A DNA stretch of 64,000 nucleotides from Adineta steineri. Lineage: Eukaryota; Rotifera; Eurotatoria; Adinetida; Adinetidae. Shown here one piece after another: positions 25,623 to 37,891 of the stretch. Under the pieces are notes generated by a model. It ran no database searches, was not told where the DNA came from, and was given only the letters and a program-made list of their open reading frames with translations. The position numbers were made by a program, and so were the translations under genes. Position 1 is the first letter of the stretch; the number at the start of each line of letters is the position of its first letter. The DNA lies in assembly GCA_905250115.1 (NCBI GenBank), contig CAJNOI010000016.1, positions 489,980-553,979 on the forward strand, written 5' to 3'.

Positions 25623-26073
25623 ATACATAAACATATTATTGTGTTCTTCTGTTGATTAGAATATAGTAGTTTTATATTCAATATCTTTTAAAACGTGAGA
25701 AAGAAAGAAAAAACAATACTAATTATAATAACACACACACACATTGACATATTAGTTCAATTATGAACATAGAGAAATAAAATCAAATTGGATACAATAA
25801 TTACAAAAAAAGAAACTTTATGAAAAGCACAACATTAAAAAAGAAAAACAGTCTTTAAATTATGTCGTAAAATGTTCAATATAATACTAGATATTAATAT
25901 TTGACAAATTGAGCATTGCAAAATAATATAAGAAATAGCGTATTTTCACTGTCTATTGTCAGGATATAAGAATTTAAATAAATGAAAATTCACTGCGTTC
26001 TATTAATGACTAGAAATATGACACCGGTGTCGATGTCAGAGAGAAAGAAAAACATGATCACTTTTGAAAATAA
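25623..26073. other. 3' flanks of convergent genes
   Basis: Between the ubiquitin-like gene and the 3' end of the TMEM132 gene. Has a short CA microsatellite near 25732-25742 and no coding sequence. Confidence 0.4.
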
Positions 26074-29000
26074 TTATGCATGGGATTCTTTTAGATTATC
26101 AAAATAAGCAATCATTTGTGAATGAGAAAGTTCAGATAATTCTTTTTGTCGTTGTAATGATGATGTATGAAGTAATGGATTTGATGTTATATGAAGTGAT
26201 GAACTATGTATTGATGGTGAATTTTGTTGTTGTTGTTGTTGTTGTTGTGGTTGAGGTTGTGGTTTTATAGGCATTTCTAATGAATTTCTATCGAGAAATA
26301 TCCAATCATGATTAGCTTCTTCTGCACCACTTTGTGTCGAATGTCTTTGTCTTCGTATATGACCGGTAGATTTTCTTTGATAATAAAAATGAATAAACCA
26401 ATGTATAAGAAAAGCAATGACTAATACAATACATGCACCTAATAAAATCGATAATGCTATAAGAAATGGTGATGTTTTTATTCGTTGATCATTATTATTA
26501 TTTAATATAACAAAATGATCTGTTTGATGATGTGTTGGTGAATGTGCATTATTATTATTATTGTTATTATTATTATTAATTGATGTAATTGCTATTTCAC
26601 ATGATAGATCATTTTGTGAAAAACTTCTATCATCTGTACATTGTTGTTGACCTAATTTAAGACGAGCATGAAGTGTTGTATGGCCAAGTGCTATTGGAAA
26701 AACATGTACATTTTTCCAGGATGTAAATGAATCAAAACGTATTAATAAAGGATTTGAACGCGTTACATCAATTTCAAATTGATAATAATCAGATAAAATT
26801 TCATCTAATGATATTGATGTATTATCTGAATAGGTTAAAATAACATTGACTTGACCAAACTAGAAATAAAATAAGCAATATTTAATTTTAGATAAAATAT
26901 TAATTTTACTTGATTTTTATTATCAATATTAAATCGATTGAAAATTGGTTTTACTTGAAAATGTATTTTATAAATTGGATCAATATGTTCAATGAAATTT
27001 GTTTGTAAATCAATATTTGTTAAAAGATTAAATGAAATACTATGTATACGTATCAATTCTTGATCATCAACATAAACAGTTTTTGAACCCATTGGAAGTT
27101 TATTTGCAAATGAATAAATCTAAACGTATACATATTAATTAATAAGAATGAACATTTTTTAGATATTTACCCGAACATTTGTTTTTCCTGGACCAATACC
27201 AATAAGTCGGCCATTTTTAATAATAGCAACACGGATATTATCAGTTTCTAAATGACCACGAATAAATGGTGTTATAAGAACATTATATTTATTAAATAAA
27301 TAAATACGATCACCATCTAAAGAAAATAAATAGAAATAAAATAAAATAAATAAAACTAATGAAATTTTACTTTGAGTAGTTCGATAAAATTTTGTATATA
27401 CATGAATAAGTGATTGTTGATATACAGGATAACATTTTATATCTTCATCATCGTCATCATCATCATCATCTTCATCATCATCAATATCATCATCATCTAA
27501 CCCATTTGTCGATGATTCAATTTTTTGTTCATCATCATCTCGATTTGTAACAAACCATCCATTTATACGAGATAATTTTGTATCACTTAATTCAATACGT
27601 AATGGTCTTTCAGGAATATAAATTGTAAAATGTAAACGTTGAAGAAATTTTTCATAACGAATAATAATTGATGTTGGACTATTTATATGATCAAAGAAAT
27701 CATCACGTTCATGACCAGAAAAATAAACATGATTACAATTTGAATCAACTTGAATTAAATAAATATTTTCCGAGTGACATACTGCTTTAGATATTGATTG
27801 AACAGATCTATAAAAAATAAATTCAGATATTCATTACTCCTCAAAAAATAGGGATTGATAGAAAACGTCGAAATGAGTGGATATGGGTATGGGTGGATGT
27901 GGGTATGAATGTGGGTGCGGGTGTGGGTGGGTGGGTGTGCGTGTAGGAATCTCTTCCTTCGGCAAATACCCAGACTCTCTCTACACACCCACACCCTCAA
28001 GATTCAATGTCACTCTTTTCGGTCTTTATACTATATACTTTCTTCTTTTCTACATTTAACATCACACCCAAAAAGTATTTCATACCCAGAATAATTAACT
28101 GCAAGAATTTTTATTGGAAATTGTTGAATTTGCATTGATAACATAGCTATATTAATTAAACTTGTAAAATCTGTTATAGCAACAATTGTTTGAATATTAT
28201 CATATTGTACATGAATTGGAACTCGAAAAATAGGTTCTTTATAATCAACTGAATTATTTAATAAAATAAACCAATCAATAAATAAAATTGAATTTGAATT
28301 ATATTGATTTGCATTTTTATATAAATATGTTGAATTAATTGTTAATAATATTGTTGCTAAATCAATTTCAATTAAATTATGTTCATGAAATTTATCTGTT
28401 TGATTAATTGTTATATTAAAATCAATATCAATTATCGATTGTCGATTTAATACTGTTTGGTTTATTTGTATAAAATAATTCGAAATTTTAAGAATATTTG
28501 TTTGAATTGAATTTATTGTAAAATAGGGTGTTAAACGACAACGTATGATAAATGATGAATAATTTGTTGATGAAAGAATTAGTTTAAGTTTCAATGGAAA
28601 ATACCAATTAGGATAATGTATACCAGATGGATAATCAACTAATATTGATGAACGTGTTATTGTAGAAAATATAATATTATCATTATCAATATATTCAGCA
28701 TGACCAATACGTGTTTCTTGATGAATATGAACTTGTTTAGGTGTATGATCAGATATACATTCATTAATTGATGCAACATGATGAAGCTTAAAGAAGAAAA
28801 AATTATTTTTATTAGTTATATTATTATTTTTTTGTTTCGTTTTACTTTAAGATAAAGTTCAATTTTATTTGCTGTTTGATTTTTATTAGCATATTCAACC
28901 ATTTTTAATACAGGTAATGTTACTAAACAATGGCCTGTAGTAGGTGAAATAAAACAAGCTTGAGTTTCATAAAGATTTTGTTCATTAACTCCTGTTACTA

Positions 29001-29424
29001 TTGCACACATGGGTTGCATTTGAATATTTTCATATGAACCTTGAACTGAAGCAATTAATACACGTATAAATGGATAGGATCGATTAAATGATGGTGCTAG
29101 TAAATAACTACGAAATATTGGTTCTTTTTTTATTTGTTGTTGATTTTGTTGTTGTTGTTGTTTATTATTTGATTCATAAAGATTAAAGAATCGTTCAATT
29201 TGAATTTGTTCATATGATGCACGTACATGAATCGATGATGGAATAGAAGCTGATGTATCATCAACAAGTCCAAAGAGAACATCTCGATTAAGAAATTGAG
29301 ATGTATTCGATGAAAGTTCAAATGTATGTGATGATGATATTGATGGAATATCAATTTCAATTTGATTTGTTGTTATATATTTAATATAACAAATAAAAGA
29401 TAATATTAAATAATAAATATACAT
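26074..29424 (-). CDS. TMEM132-family single-pass membrane protein
   Basis: Six exons (29424-28846, 28786-28086, 27807-27371, 27316-27171, 27119-26910, 26859-26074) join to 952 residues. It has an N-terminal signal peptide (~1-19), a large extracellular part, one membrane helix at about 822-848 (FLIALSILLGACIVLVIAFL) and a short cytoplasmic tail. The TMEM132 hallmark PERPLRIELSDTKLSRINGW, and RIYLFNKYNVLITPFIRG with GRLIGIGPGKTNVRV after it, identify the family. An acidic run of Asp codons occurs in the third exon and poly-Gln and poly-Asn runs elsewhere. TMEM132 proteins are cell-adhesion-like molecules of neurons linked to the actin cytoskeleton. The second intron (27808-28085) is five times the usual length and carries a TG-rich element. 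Confidence 0.82.
27808..28085. repeat. TG-rich, telomere-like foldback element inside a TMEM132 intron
   Basis: This 278-bp intron, against a typical ~55 bp here, holds a G-rich strand segment at about 27883-27942 made of TGTGGG/GTGGGTA variants, and a C-rich segment at 27984-28002 that can pair with it. The last 18 bases (27985-28002) are identical to the right arm of the inverted repeat at 1663-1680. Further ACACCC and ACCC bits follow near 28062 and 28084. The G-rich part resembles degenerate bdelloid telomere repeats. Confidence 0.65.
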
Positions 29425-29460
29425 CGCTCATTTAACATAATATTACCGAGATTATTTAAT

Positions 29461-29484
29461 CTACAATAATAAAAAAAAGACGTG
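29461..29484 (-). other. Candidate trans-splice acceptor before TMEM132
   Basis: On the minus strand a tcttttttttattattgtag tract ends 36 bases before the TMEM132 start, within the 105-base spacer after NDH-2. An out-of-frame ATG lies between it and the assigned start. Confidence 0.3.
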
Positions 29485-29529
29485 AGGTTAGATTTACGGG
29501 GATATAGAAATTGAATAGATAAATTATTT

Positions 29530-30526
29530 TTAAAAACGACTAATATCTCGACCAAATACCTATAAAATAGAATTTTAAGAAAATGAACTATTCGACTAAA
29601 AATACATACGAATGATTTAAACCAAAACATAGCTCTAAAATAATAACAAAAAAATGAATTGAATATCGAATAAATAAATAAAATGACATACACAAGTAAA
29701 CGATTTTTAAAACTAACAAGTCGTGTCATATAAACTGAACGCCATAATAACCATGATAAGAAACCAGATATTTTAGTTTGTTTTAAATCCGCTAAACCAC
29801 CATAACCACCTAAATAAGCTAACATACCTAAATTACTAAAATTAAATGCTGGATATTTATCGTTGCTAATTTCATTTGAATTTGCTAGATAAAATTGTTT
29901 TTGATTAAATCTCTTCGCTAAATATTTCGCTTGTTGTGCTGCTGCTTGTGCCGTAGCTGGTATTGAATGTTCAATGGGTGTTGCACAATCTCCAAGTGCA
30001 AATATATTGTTGATTGTTGTTTTATCATCAATTAATACTTGTAAATGATCATTTGTATAAATTCTTCCGGAACGTTTTTCTTTAAGAAATGATAATGTTG
30101 ATGTTAATTCAGTTGGAGAAAGACCTGAAATTTTTATTCATAGTTAAAATACATCTTTTTTGTTATATCTTACCAGTACTCCATACTGTGAGTCCGCATG
30201 GAATAACTTCACCATTACTTAATAAAACTTCGTTTTCATCTACACGTTTAACATGTGTATTTGTTTTAAGAGTAATTTCAGAACGTGATTTTAGAATATT
30301 CATTGCATAATCTGTTAATTTGGAATCAAATGTACCTAAAATATGATCTGTACTTTCAACAACAATAACACGTGTTTTAACATCCGGAAACCATTTCGCT
30401 ACATCTTCAACAATAAAATCATGTAATTCACCACTAAATTCAATGGATGTTGGTCCACCGCCAACAATAACAAATGTTGTTAAAGCTTTTCGTTCATCAT
30501 CAGATATAAATCTATTGGATGCACGT
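29530..30526 (-). CDS. Alternative (type II) NADH dehydrogenase, C-terminal part
   Basis: Four visible exons (30526-30174, 30124-29692, 29634-29610, 29559-29530) encode the last ~280 residues of an NDH-2 flavoprotein. Seen are the second dinucleotide-binding motif FVIVGGGPTSIEFSGEL, the TVWSTG strand, NIFALGDCA binding FAD, TAQAAAQQAKYLAKRF, GMLAYLGGYGGLADL, and the membrane-surface C-terminus ending VFGRDISRF. NDH-2 oxidises NADH and reduces quinone in the mitochondrial inner membrane without pumping protons. The 5' end runs into ten undetermined bases; about the first 200 residues, with the FAD-binding GxGxxG, are missing. The sequence past the gap does not continue the gene. Two of the exons are only 25 and 30 bases long. 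Confidence 0.85.
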
Positions 30527-30536
30527 NNNNNNNNNN
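30527..30536. other. Assembly gap (10 N)
   Basis: Ten undetermined bases interrupt the NDH-2 coding sequence. Ten is probably a placeholder rather than a measured size. Confidence 0.95.
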
Positions 30537-32072
30537 GTTTAATTTTGATATTCAATTATATGATGAATTGAGTAACAAAATTAGATGAAAGAATGATAGT
30601 GAATATACGTTGACAGACGTCTTACATCGTCACATACTGTATATCATTATGAACAGATAGAGAAAAAAAAAGAGACAGACTATATCGATCATGATCATTA
30701 AAACTACTGTAATATCAAGCTTCATTTTTGAACTATAATTTTTTTTTACTATTGTTTATAATACGTTCACACGTGTGAAAGCAAATGTAGTTGATTGATT
30801 GATATGTAATATGAGACTTCATTTTAATAGATTAACATAATAACCAATCGATAGAAATTCAACACAGATGTCATTAGTTTTGTTCCGCCAGTTAAAAAAA
30901 AGTGACTAAAATCATATATTTTCGTTAAACTGTTAAATATATGGAGAGAGAAAAAAAAATACAGATCAACAATATTTAAATTCTTACGAAAAACATTTTT
31001 AATTAATTCAATTAGATTAACTAAATTTCTAGAGAGGAAAAAAATAGATGATTATATAAGATGATATTTATTATTTACTTAACTGAATAGTAATAAAAAT
31101 ACAATTGTCTTCCTAAAAAAACAGTCGAACTCTATCCTGCAGTGCTTCTAATATAATTAATACAATATATAGTATACATTACTTTTATCAAATAGAATGA
31201 GTGTAACAAATTTTGTCGGGGTTGTTTGAGTATATATATTTGTACCAATCGTTTATATTCGACAAGGTAACCAAAAAAAGAAATGCACTTTGTCCTTCAT
31301 TAATAAGTAAAGGTGCAAGAAACTAGTCTATTTCTACAAGAGTATATGAGAAGTCCTTCAATTTTTGTCCCATTTCATCATTTTGCAATTCGTCGTCTAT
31401 TGACCTCGAGCTGTAGTTTCATAGTAACAACAAAATAAATGACAATAGTATAACACTTGCTTTGACATTTTTTCATTACTGTAATAAAAAGCTTGTCAAT
31501 TATGGAAATAACATCAAACATACAATTTGATTGACAATCTAGAGTCTGAATCAAGCTCGAAAAATCTTTTCTTTTCTTTGTTCAGGTATTCTATGGGATA
31601 GAAGAAAGGTTGAATAGCTTTCAACAAGTTGTCTCAATTGCCATATTTGATTAAAGATTTTTCTATATTCCATATGAGACAAAAATGACATATGCACGAC
31701 CTTAATGTTTCATATCATTCAATCAATCTTATCTTTGACATAAATTAAAATTGAAATTATCTTTTGTTAGATTCATCCAAGATTATTTCTTCAAAAGTTT
31801 TTGAATTATACCACAAAAAAAGAATTCATATAATTTTCTAAATGAAATTTAATCAATATGTTTAATAATAATATTACAAAAAGAAAAACATATAGATCGA
31901 TCGTTTTTAAATTTATGATAATATCTAATCTATGTCTGGCATTGAAGATGAATAGAATTGATTTTTTCCTAACATTGGATAGTATTTTATCTGGCATAGA
32001 CATATTTATTTTATATTGAGCTCGTTCACCGGATTGATCAAATATGCAAAGAAAAAAGTGAATACTAGATTT
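30537..32072. other. Non-coding region beyond the gap
   Basis: About 1.5 kb of AT-rich sequence. I looked here for the missing N-terminal exons of NDH-2 and found none. A frame at 31806-32003 has no protein character. Confidence 0.4.
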
Positions 32073-35000
32073 TCACGCTATAGATCCAGTTGGTTGTAAT
32101 TGTAAATGAAGAAAATGTTCTGCTATATGTCCAACATTCGCAATATTTTTTTGTATAACAAATCTAATTGGATCAAAATATAATGGATCACGTATAATTG
32201 TTTGTTGTTGTGTTAATAATTTTGTTGTTAATAATTGTTGATTTTGTTTTAAATAATTCCATATATTTGATAAAAGTGTAAAACAATCATAACATGTAAC
32301 AAATGGAAATAATTCATAGATTTCATTTAATGGTAATGGTAAATAACGAGCCTTAGAAAATACAAGAAAAAATTAGAAATCTTTATTTATTTTTCTTTCT
32401 TTCTTACTTTTTTCAGTAAGATAATTAAATTAGTTGAAAGTGTTAATTGTTTTAAATATGTTGTAGCTCGATCTTCACCTCGAACATTTTCCCATTGTAC
32501 AATTAAAGCACTTAATAAACATCGTATTATTGGTAAACATAATTGAAATGCATTATTATCTAGAAAAGAAATAGTTATTTTATTATAAATTTTATAGAAT
32601 TTAACCTGTAGCAATTATTTCCAATAATATCCATACAAGTGGTTGTTCATCAAGACGTCGAATTAATGCTAAATTTCTACAAATGAAAAAGATACTATCA
32701 GTTTTATATCGAAAAAGTTCGCTCATATTTAATGTTGACAGGGCTAGATAATCGAATGTCGTTATCAAGAAGAAATCCTTGTCAATTATCACGTCTCGTT
32801 ATAAGAATATTACCTTTCATTTGGTGTTTTACACTGATCATCATCAAATTGTACATCAACTGTTGAATCTGGTAAGATATTATCAATTAATGTTGTTACT
32901 AAACAAATAAGTAATTGTTGTTTTTGTGAATTATCATTATAAATTAGTTCATTAAAAACATCTGTCATTAACATTGTATATTGATCAATATACTATACAG
33001 AAGGAAGAAAGAAAAAAGGTAAATTCTATTAGAATAATTCCTGTTTAGACTTACTTCAGGTGGAATTTTAATAAATCGATCATTTGTAAGAGTTTTTCTA
33101 AATGAACGTGATAATACACGATTTGAATTCAGTGCATTAAAATTTACATTTTGTTCTAAAAGTGAACCTGAGTTATCAATTGGTCGACGAGTTAAATTTG
33201 TATCATCAACTTTATCAAATGGCTAAATAAAGCAATATAAAGAAATAAATACAAAATAAATAAAGTATATTTACACTTAATTTTGGAATAAGAAAATCCA
33301 TTAATGTTATTATAACAAATAGATGAAAATCATAATTATTGAAATGTATAAAATTCAAAAGAGTATCACGCCAAAGAAGTAAATTTTCAATAAGATTATT
33401 TTCATTATCTTCAATTATTTTTATATGTATATCTGTAAATGAACTTGCTATTTGTAAGATTTGTTCATATGTTGGTAAAATTTCATAACATTTTAATTGT
33501 AAAAATATTTGAAGAATAATATCGTAATGTAGACAATTTTCACTTAATAATCGACTAAAATGATCAATCAATGACCATATGATAGATTGAATTGAATGAC
33601 TAAAAAAGATTATAGAAAAAATATAAAATTAATAAATAAAATAAACGAACTTATTTGATAATGATGGACGTTCATCAACAAGAACTAATTGAAGAAGATT
33701 TTCAAGACATATGGATATTTTTGATGAATTATTTTGTTCAAATATTAAATTAAGTGCATCATGAAGACAATTTGGATGATAATATTCAAATTCAAGATGT
33801 ATATCTTGAAGAATATCAAGCTAAATTGGAGAAAAATATCATATAAATATAATTCGAAGAATTCTATCTTACTGAAGTTTTATTTGTAAATATATATTGA
33901 ATGTATTTAATCATTGTATCATCACCATTATAAAGTGCAACATTAAAACATAAATCATTAATTAAATGAATTTTTTCTGAACTTTTTGTATAATTCAATA
34001 GATCGAGAAGATGATCAAATGAAGTACGTAATGCCGATAATATGGGTATAGTTGGTTTTTGATTATCTTTATGTAAACGAAATTTACAATGACATTCATG
34101 ACATAATTGTTGTAAAACATATTTACAACAATTACGTAATGTTAATTCAATTTCATCTGGATCTATGAATAATTAATAAAATAAAAAATTATATATAAAA
34201 CTGTGAAATTATTATTACCTGTTGATATTTCATCATGTATAAAACTGAGAATAAATTGAATTATTTGAAATGCATCAGTTCGTATTCGCATAAGTCCAGA
34301 TATAAATTCATTCGTTAATCTTTACAAAGAAAATAAATCTTTACTTCAAAAAAAACTAAATATTTACTGTTCAATATCTATTGTATTTGTTTGTCTTATT
34401 GATGAACATAAACGACGTAAACTAAGTGTATTCAATGATCGATAAAGTGAATAATAGACAATATCACATAGTGGGCCAGTAACAACAACAAATATCATTT
34501 GTATTAATGAAATAATTGAAACATGTTTTTGAATATCATCACTGATTAATAACGACTTAAATATAAAATTAGTTATTGAAATGAATAAAAAAAGCAACAC
34601 AAACTTGAATTTGTTCCATTAAAACTTGACTGAATATTTGTGGTTCTTGTTCTGCAATAACTTCAAGTGATGACCAAACCGCATAGATTCTTCGTACACC
34701 ATGTACTATTTGTGATTGATTGGTTTCTTGTAAACTAAGTTGAATTAAACGTGATATTAAAGTTTGACCACAACGTAAACTAAATTATAAAATAAATAAT
34801 TCAAAATATGAATAAGAAATAATTTTCTTACGTTAAAGATACTGTAACCCAATCAAATGAAGGGCGACTAAGTATTGATGCTCCAAGATATTTATTTAAT
34901 GCATTATCAGCTGCTGTTGAACTAGAAATATATACATATATATAATTAAATAATAAAATGAATCGAATATATACTCATGTAAAATACATGCTGAACATAT

Positions 35001-35553
35001 TTTAATCAATGTCATTGCTGCTTGACATTGTGTCCATAATTGAATACGATCTTCTAATGTTTCACATTTTTTAATATTTGCTTCATTAGCAAATCGTACT
35101 GTTAGATCAAATAATTGATCGATTGACCACTTAAAACAAAAAAGATACTATATTTATTATGGAAACTTTTCTTTTTTCTAAACTTACATGAGCAAGAATA
35201 TTAGCCCAACTATTTGATTGCATAGCTAATGAAGTTAATTTTGATTCAATTGTTATTAATAAATCACTTACACCTAGAAGATCAAATTACCGAAAAAAAA
35301 TTTTTTTTTTTGAAAATATTTTACTTGCAACTAATGATACATTTTGAATAAAACAATGTACACCAATACTAATTAATGAATTAAAATAATCAAAAATAGC
35401 TTCACGTGCTGATGGAAATGTTGTTAATAAATTTAAACAAATCGAACATGTCCGTTCAATATTCGCTGGTGTTGTTAATGTACGAGAATCTGTTGAATGA
35501 TGAATAAAAAATGCAAAATCTTGTGCTAATTGATTCGATGATGATGATGTCAT
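32073..35553 (-). CDS. INTS5: Integrator complex subunit 5
   Basis: Fifteen exons (35553-35325, 35273-35188, 35129-34975, 34921-34832, 34779-34605, 34555-34368, 34319-34219, 34162-33873, 33820-33651, 33599-33275, 33222-33056, 32992-32814, 32676-32606, 32559-32408, 32352-32073) join in phase to 885 residues, all helical repeat-like sequence. Recognition rests on the N-terminal third, which aligns by eye with animal INTS5: SWANILAHWSIDQL, LWTQCQAAMTLIKI, PSFDWVTVSLTLRCGQTLISRL. It also rests on the end, with TLLSNIWNYLKQN and RFVIQKNIANVGHI. Integrator is the metazoan nuclear complex that cleaves nascent snRNA and other Pol II transcripts; INTS5 pairs with INTS2, INTS6 and INTS8 around the PP2A module. 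The start lies directly after a pyrimidine tract and AG. The C-terminal part is AT-rich and diverged. Confidence 0.8.
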
Positions 35554-35581
35554 CTTTAAATACAAAAAAGAAAAGAAACAA
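35554..35581 (-). other. Candidate trans-splice acceptor at the INTS5 start
   Basis: On the minus strand the tract tttcttttcttttttgta is followed by tttaaag and then immediately by the INTS5 ATG. An AG touching the start codon leaves no room for a normal 5' UTR, which favours leader addition here. Confidence 0.45.
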
Positions 35582-35716
35582 CGAACATTTATTTTATTAA
35601 TTTAAATAAATTGATTTGCTTTTTTTTTGTATTCTAATATATAATTGTAAAAAAAAATATGTATGTATGTATATATTTATGTATGTATATTTGTTTAAGA
35701 TCTTTTATACAATCGA

Positions 35717-36896
35717 TTAAAACATGCAATTTCGTTTACGAATTGCTAAATGACCATCATGTAAAAGTGAAAGACTAACACGATGTTTGATATTTGTTCC
35801 TGAACGACGTATAAGTAAATCATTTCGACCAACTGTTAATACAAGTGCAGGAACAATTTCAAGATCATCAAAAACTAAAAGTATTGGTGAATTACGTGAA
35901 AACCATGAACGTTGATACCATAAACGTCCATCTTCAATACGAACATCGATAAGAGATTTTTTTGTTGATAGATCATCAATTTTGCTTTTTTCTATTATTG
36001 TTTCAATATGACACAAATCTTTTTGAACATTTACAATATCTTGTTCAATATCATTACTCGATAAACAACGTTGTAATTCAATACCACCAAATGGTGGTAA
36101 TAAAGAATTACTTCGACTAAATATTGATAGATCTTTTAATGATGCTGCTGGTGTTGTTAATGCATTTTCAGAATTTAAATCATTGGCGGCTGCTCGTCTT
36201 AGATTATATGTTGGACGTTGTTGTTGCTGTTGTTGAATAGATTCATTTGAATGATGATTTTGTCCATCAGATGGAATAACATCATTAATATCATTCAATC
36301 TATTAAGCATAAATTGATCATTATTTGATAAAGAACGATAACGAATATTAACATTTTGATGTTCATAATCTAAATAACGACGTTTATCATTAAATTTCGA
36401 TATTAATTTTGATTTAAAATCAATTTTTTTCATTTGAAATGTTTCATCGGATTGACGTACTTCATGTTTATACATTTGTTCAATTGTATGAGTTCGATAA
36501 AAATGCCAAAGATTTAAATTAGTTACCTAAAATAAAAAAAAATAAGAATTATATATAAAGATTTTCTGAACTAGATCTAGCAGATTTCGTCACGATAGAA
36601 AAACAAATCGGTTGCAGATATAAATTTACTTGTTTATCATGTAATCTTGATAATTGATTTAAACGTTTTTTATATTGCACATTATGATCATCATTTTCAT
36701 TGATATCTTGTTGTTCCATAAGAAGATTACTTGTAGCATAAGTTAGTTCTCGTTTAGTTAAATTTCTTAATTCTTCTCTTAAATGTTTTAAACGTTTTTC
36801 AATCATTTTTAATGATATTTTTCCATTTAATAATCTATTCGATGACGATGAAAGTGATGATGATGCTGATGGTCGTACTGATTCAATTGAACACAT
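35717..36896 (-). CDS. Sds3/BRMS1-family Sin3-HDAC subunit, full-length type (SUDS3-like)
   Basis: Two exons (36896-36630 and 36526-35717) give 358 residues. The N-terminal half is a charged coiled coil (KMIEKRLKHLREELRNLTKREL and following, split here for length) that continues across the intron into MYKHEVRQSDETFQMKK. A middle TYNLRRAA motif corresponds to the TRKLRRRPND segment of SUDS3. The last ~75 residues are the diagnostic domain: VRIEDGRLWYQRSWFSRNSP, then VGRNDLLIRRSG and a basic ending. SUDS3 tethers and dimerises the Sin3-HDAC1/2 corepressor in the nucleus. It lies between a second Sds3-like gene and INTS5 on the same strand. Confidence 0.78.
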
Positions 36897-37120
36897 AATA
36901 AATAATGTTTTTCTGTTCTTTTAAAAATAAACAAAAACTGTCATCTAGAATAAATCAACGAACCAAAATACTATCAAATCACTAAACGAGAAAGAAAAAA
37001 CAAAAAGAACGAGAATATGCTATATTACATAAAACAAAAAACAACAACAGCATATCAACTTAATTTTTTTATACGATATATACATATAATCTAAGTACAT
37101 ATAGAACAAAAGAAAAAGAA

Positions 37121-37891
37121 TTATTTTCGACTGTTTGTTATTAATCTTAAATCATCTTCACATTCATCATCTTTAACAGTCCATTTTGGTAATTGAAATA
37201 TACTAAAGGCACCAACAAGACGTTTTCGTGCTGCTTGTTGTTGTGGTAATGGTGATAATATTCCACTGGTGCCAATATTATTCATAGTTAATAAGGCGGA
37301 AAATTCGTCGTCATTTACATTTGATGATGATGATGTTGCTTGTCCCATATCAGGTCGTTGTCGGAAATTATATGCTTTAGCTTGTAAAGGATGCGGCGGT
37401 TGCATAGTAACAAGTAATGGATCAGCATCGAATGAACGTGAGTGTATATCAATTGCTGAACGCATTTCATCAACAACTAATTTACGTTTACGTCGAAGAC
37501 GATCAAGTAAAATTTCTTTTAATTCACTTTTTTTTGCAGCAAAATGTGCACGTGTACAACGTGTTTCTAAATCAAAACGACGATCAATACGTTCTTCTTC
37601 GATTTTATGACGAGCTTTTAATTGTAAACAACTATAATGATAAGTTTCAAGTAAAGATTTTAAACGATTAGATTCAATTGATGAAGTATTTGCATTTTGT
37701 TGTTCAAGTGCTGCTAATTGAGCATATAAAGTAACTAAATGTGAATCAATAATTGACGATGTTGAGGATGATAGACGATGACTATGACGACGTTGTTGTC
37801 TTTGTTGTTGCATAGTGTTGCTATTTAATGAATGAAGTGGTAAATCAAATGGTAATATTGAATTCGAATGAACTAATGAAGATCTATTCAT
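37121..37891 (-). CDS. Second Sds3/BRMS1-like coiled-coil protein
   Basis: A single-exon protein of 256 residues starting MNRSSLVHS. A coiled coil at about 65-160 (LYAQLAALEQQ, then LETYHYSCLQLKARHKIEEE and KSELKEILLDRLRRKRKLV) has the character of the Sds3 domain. It is followed by AYNFRQRPDMG, which matches the same LRRRPN-type motif as its neighbour. The C-terminal RIEDG domain of SUDS3 is absent, so it resembles a shortened BRMS1-like paralogue. An in-frame Met 63 bases upstream would add a hydrophobic lead; I prefer the internal start because the protein is otherwise nuclear in character. Its stop is 224 bases before the next Sds3-like start. Confidence 0.6.
   Translation of the reverse strand: MNRSSLVHSNSILPFDLPLHSLNSNTMQQQRQQRRHSHRLSSSTSSIIDSHLVTLYAQLAALEQQNANTSSIESNRLKSLLETYHYSCLQLKARHKIEEERIDRRFDLETRCTRAHFAAKKSELKEILLDRLRRKRKLVVDEMRSAIDIHSRSFDADPLLVTMQPPHPLQAKAYNFRQRPDMGQATSSSSNVNDDEFSALLTMNNIGTSGILSPLPQQQAARKRLVGAFSIFQLPKWTVKDDECEDDLRLITNSRK

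Noticed and set aside
26225-26265. Repeat array resembling a short CRISPR or satellite
   Set aside because: It is a poly-Gln codon run within the last TMEM132 exon, with no spacers.
27440-27500. ATC microsatellite
   Set aside because: It encodes the acidic Asp run of the TMEM132 protein in phase, so it is coding sequence.
27883-28002. TG-rich tract as a true chromosome end
   Set aside because: It is flanked on both sides by in-phase TMEM132 exons, so it is interstitial. The repeats are degenerate.
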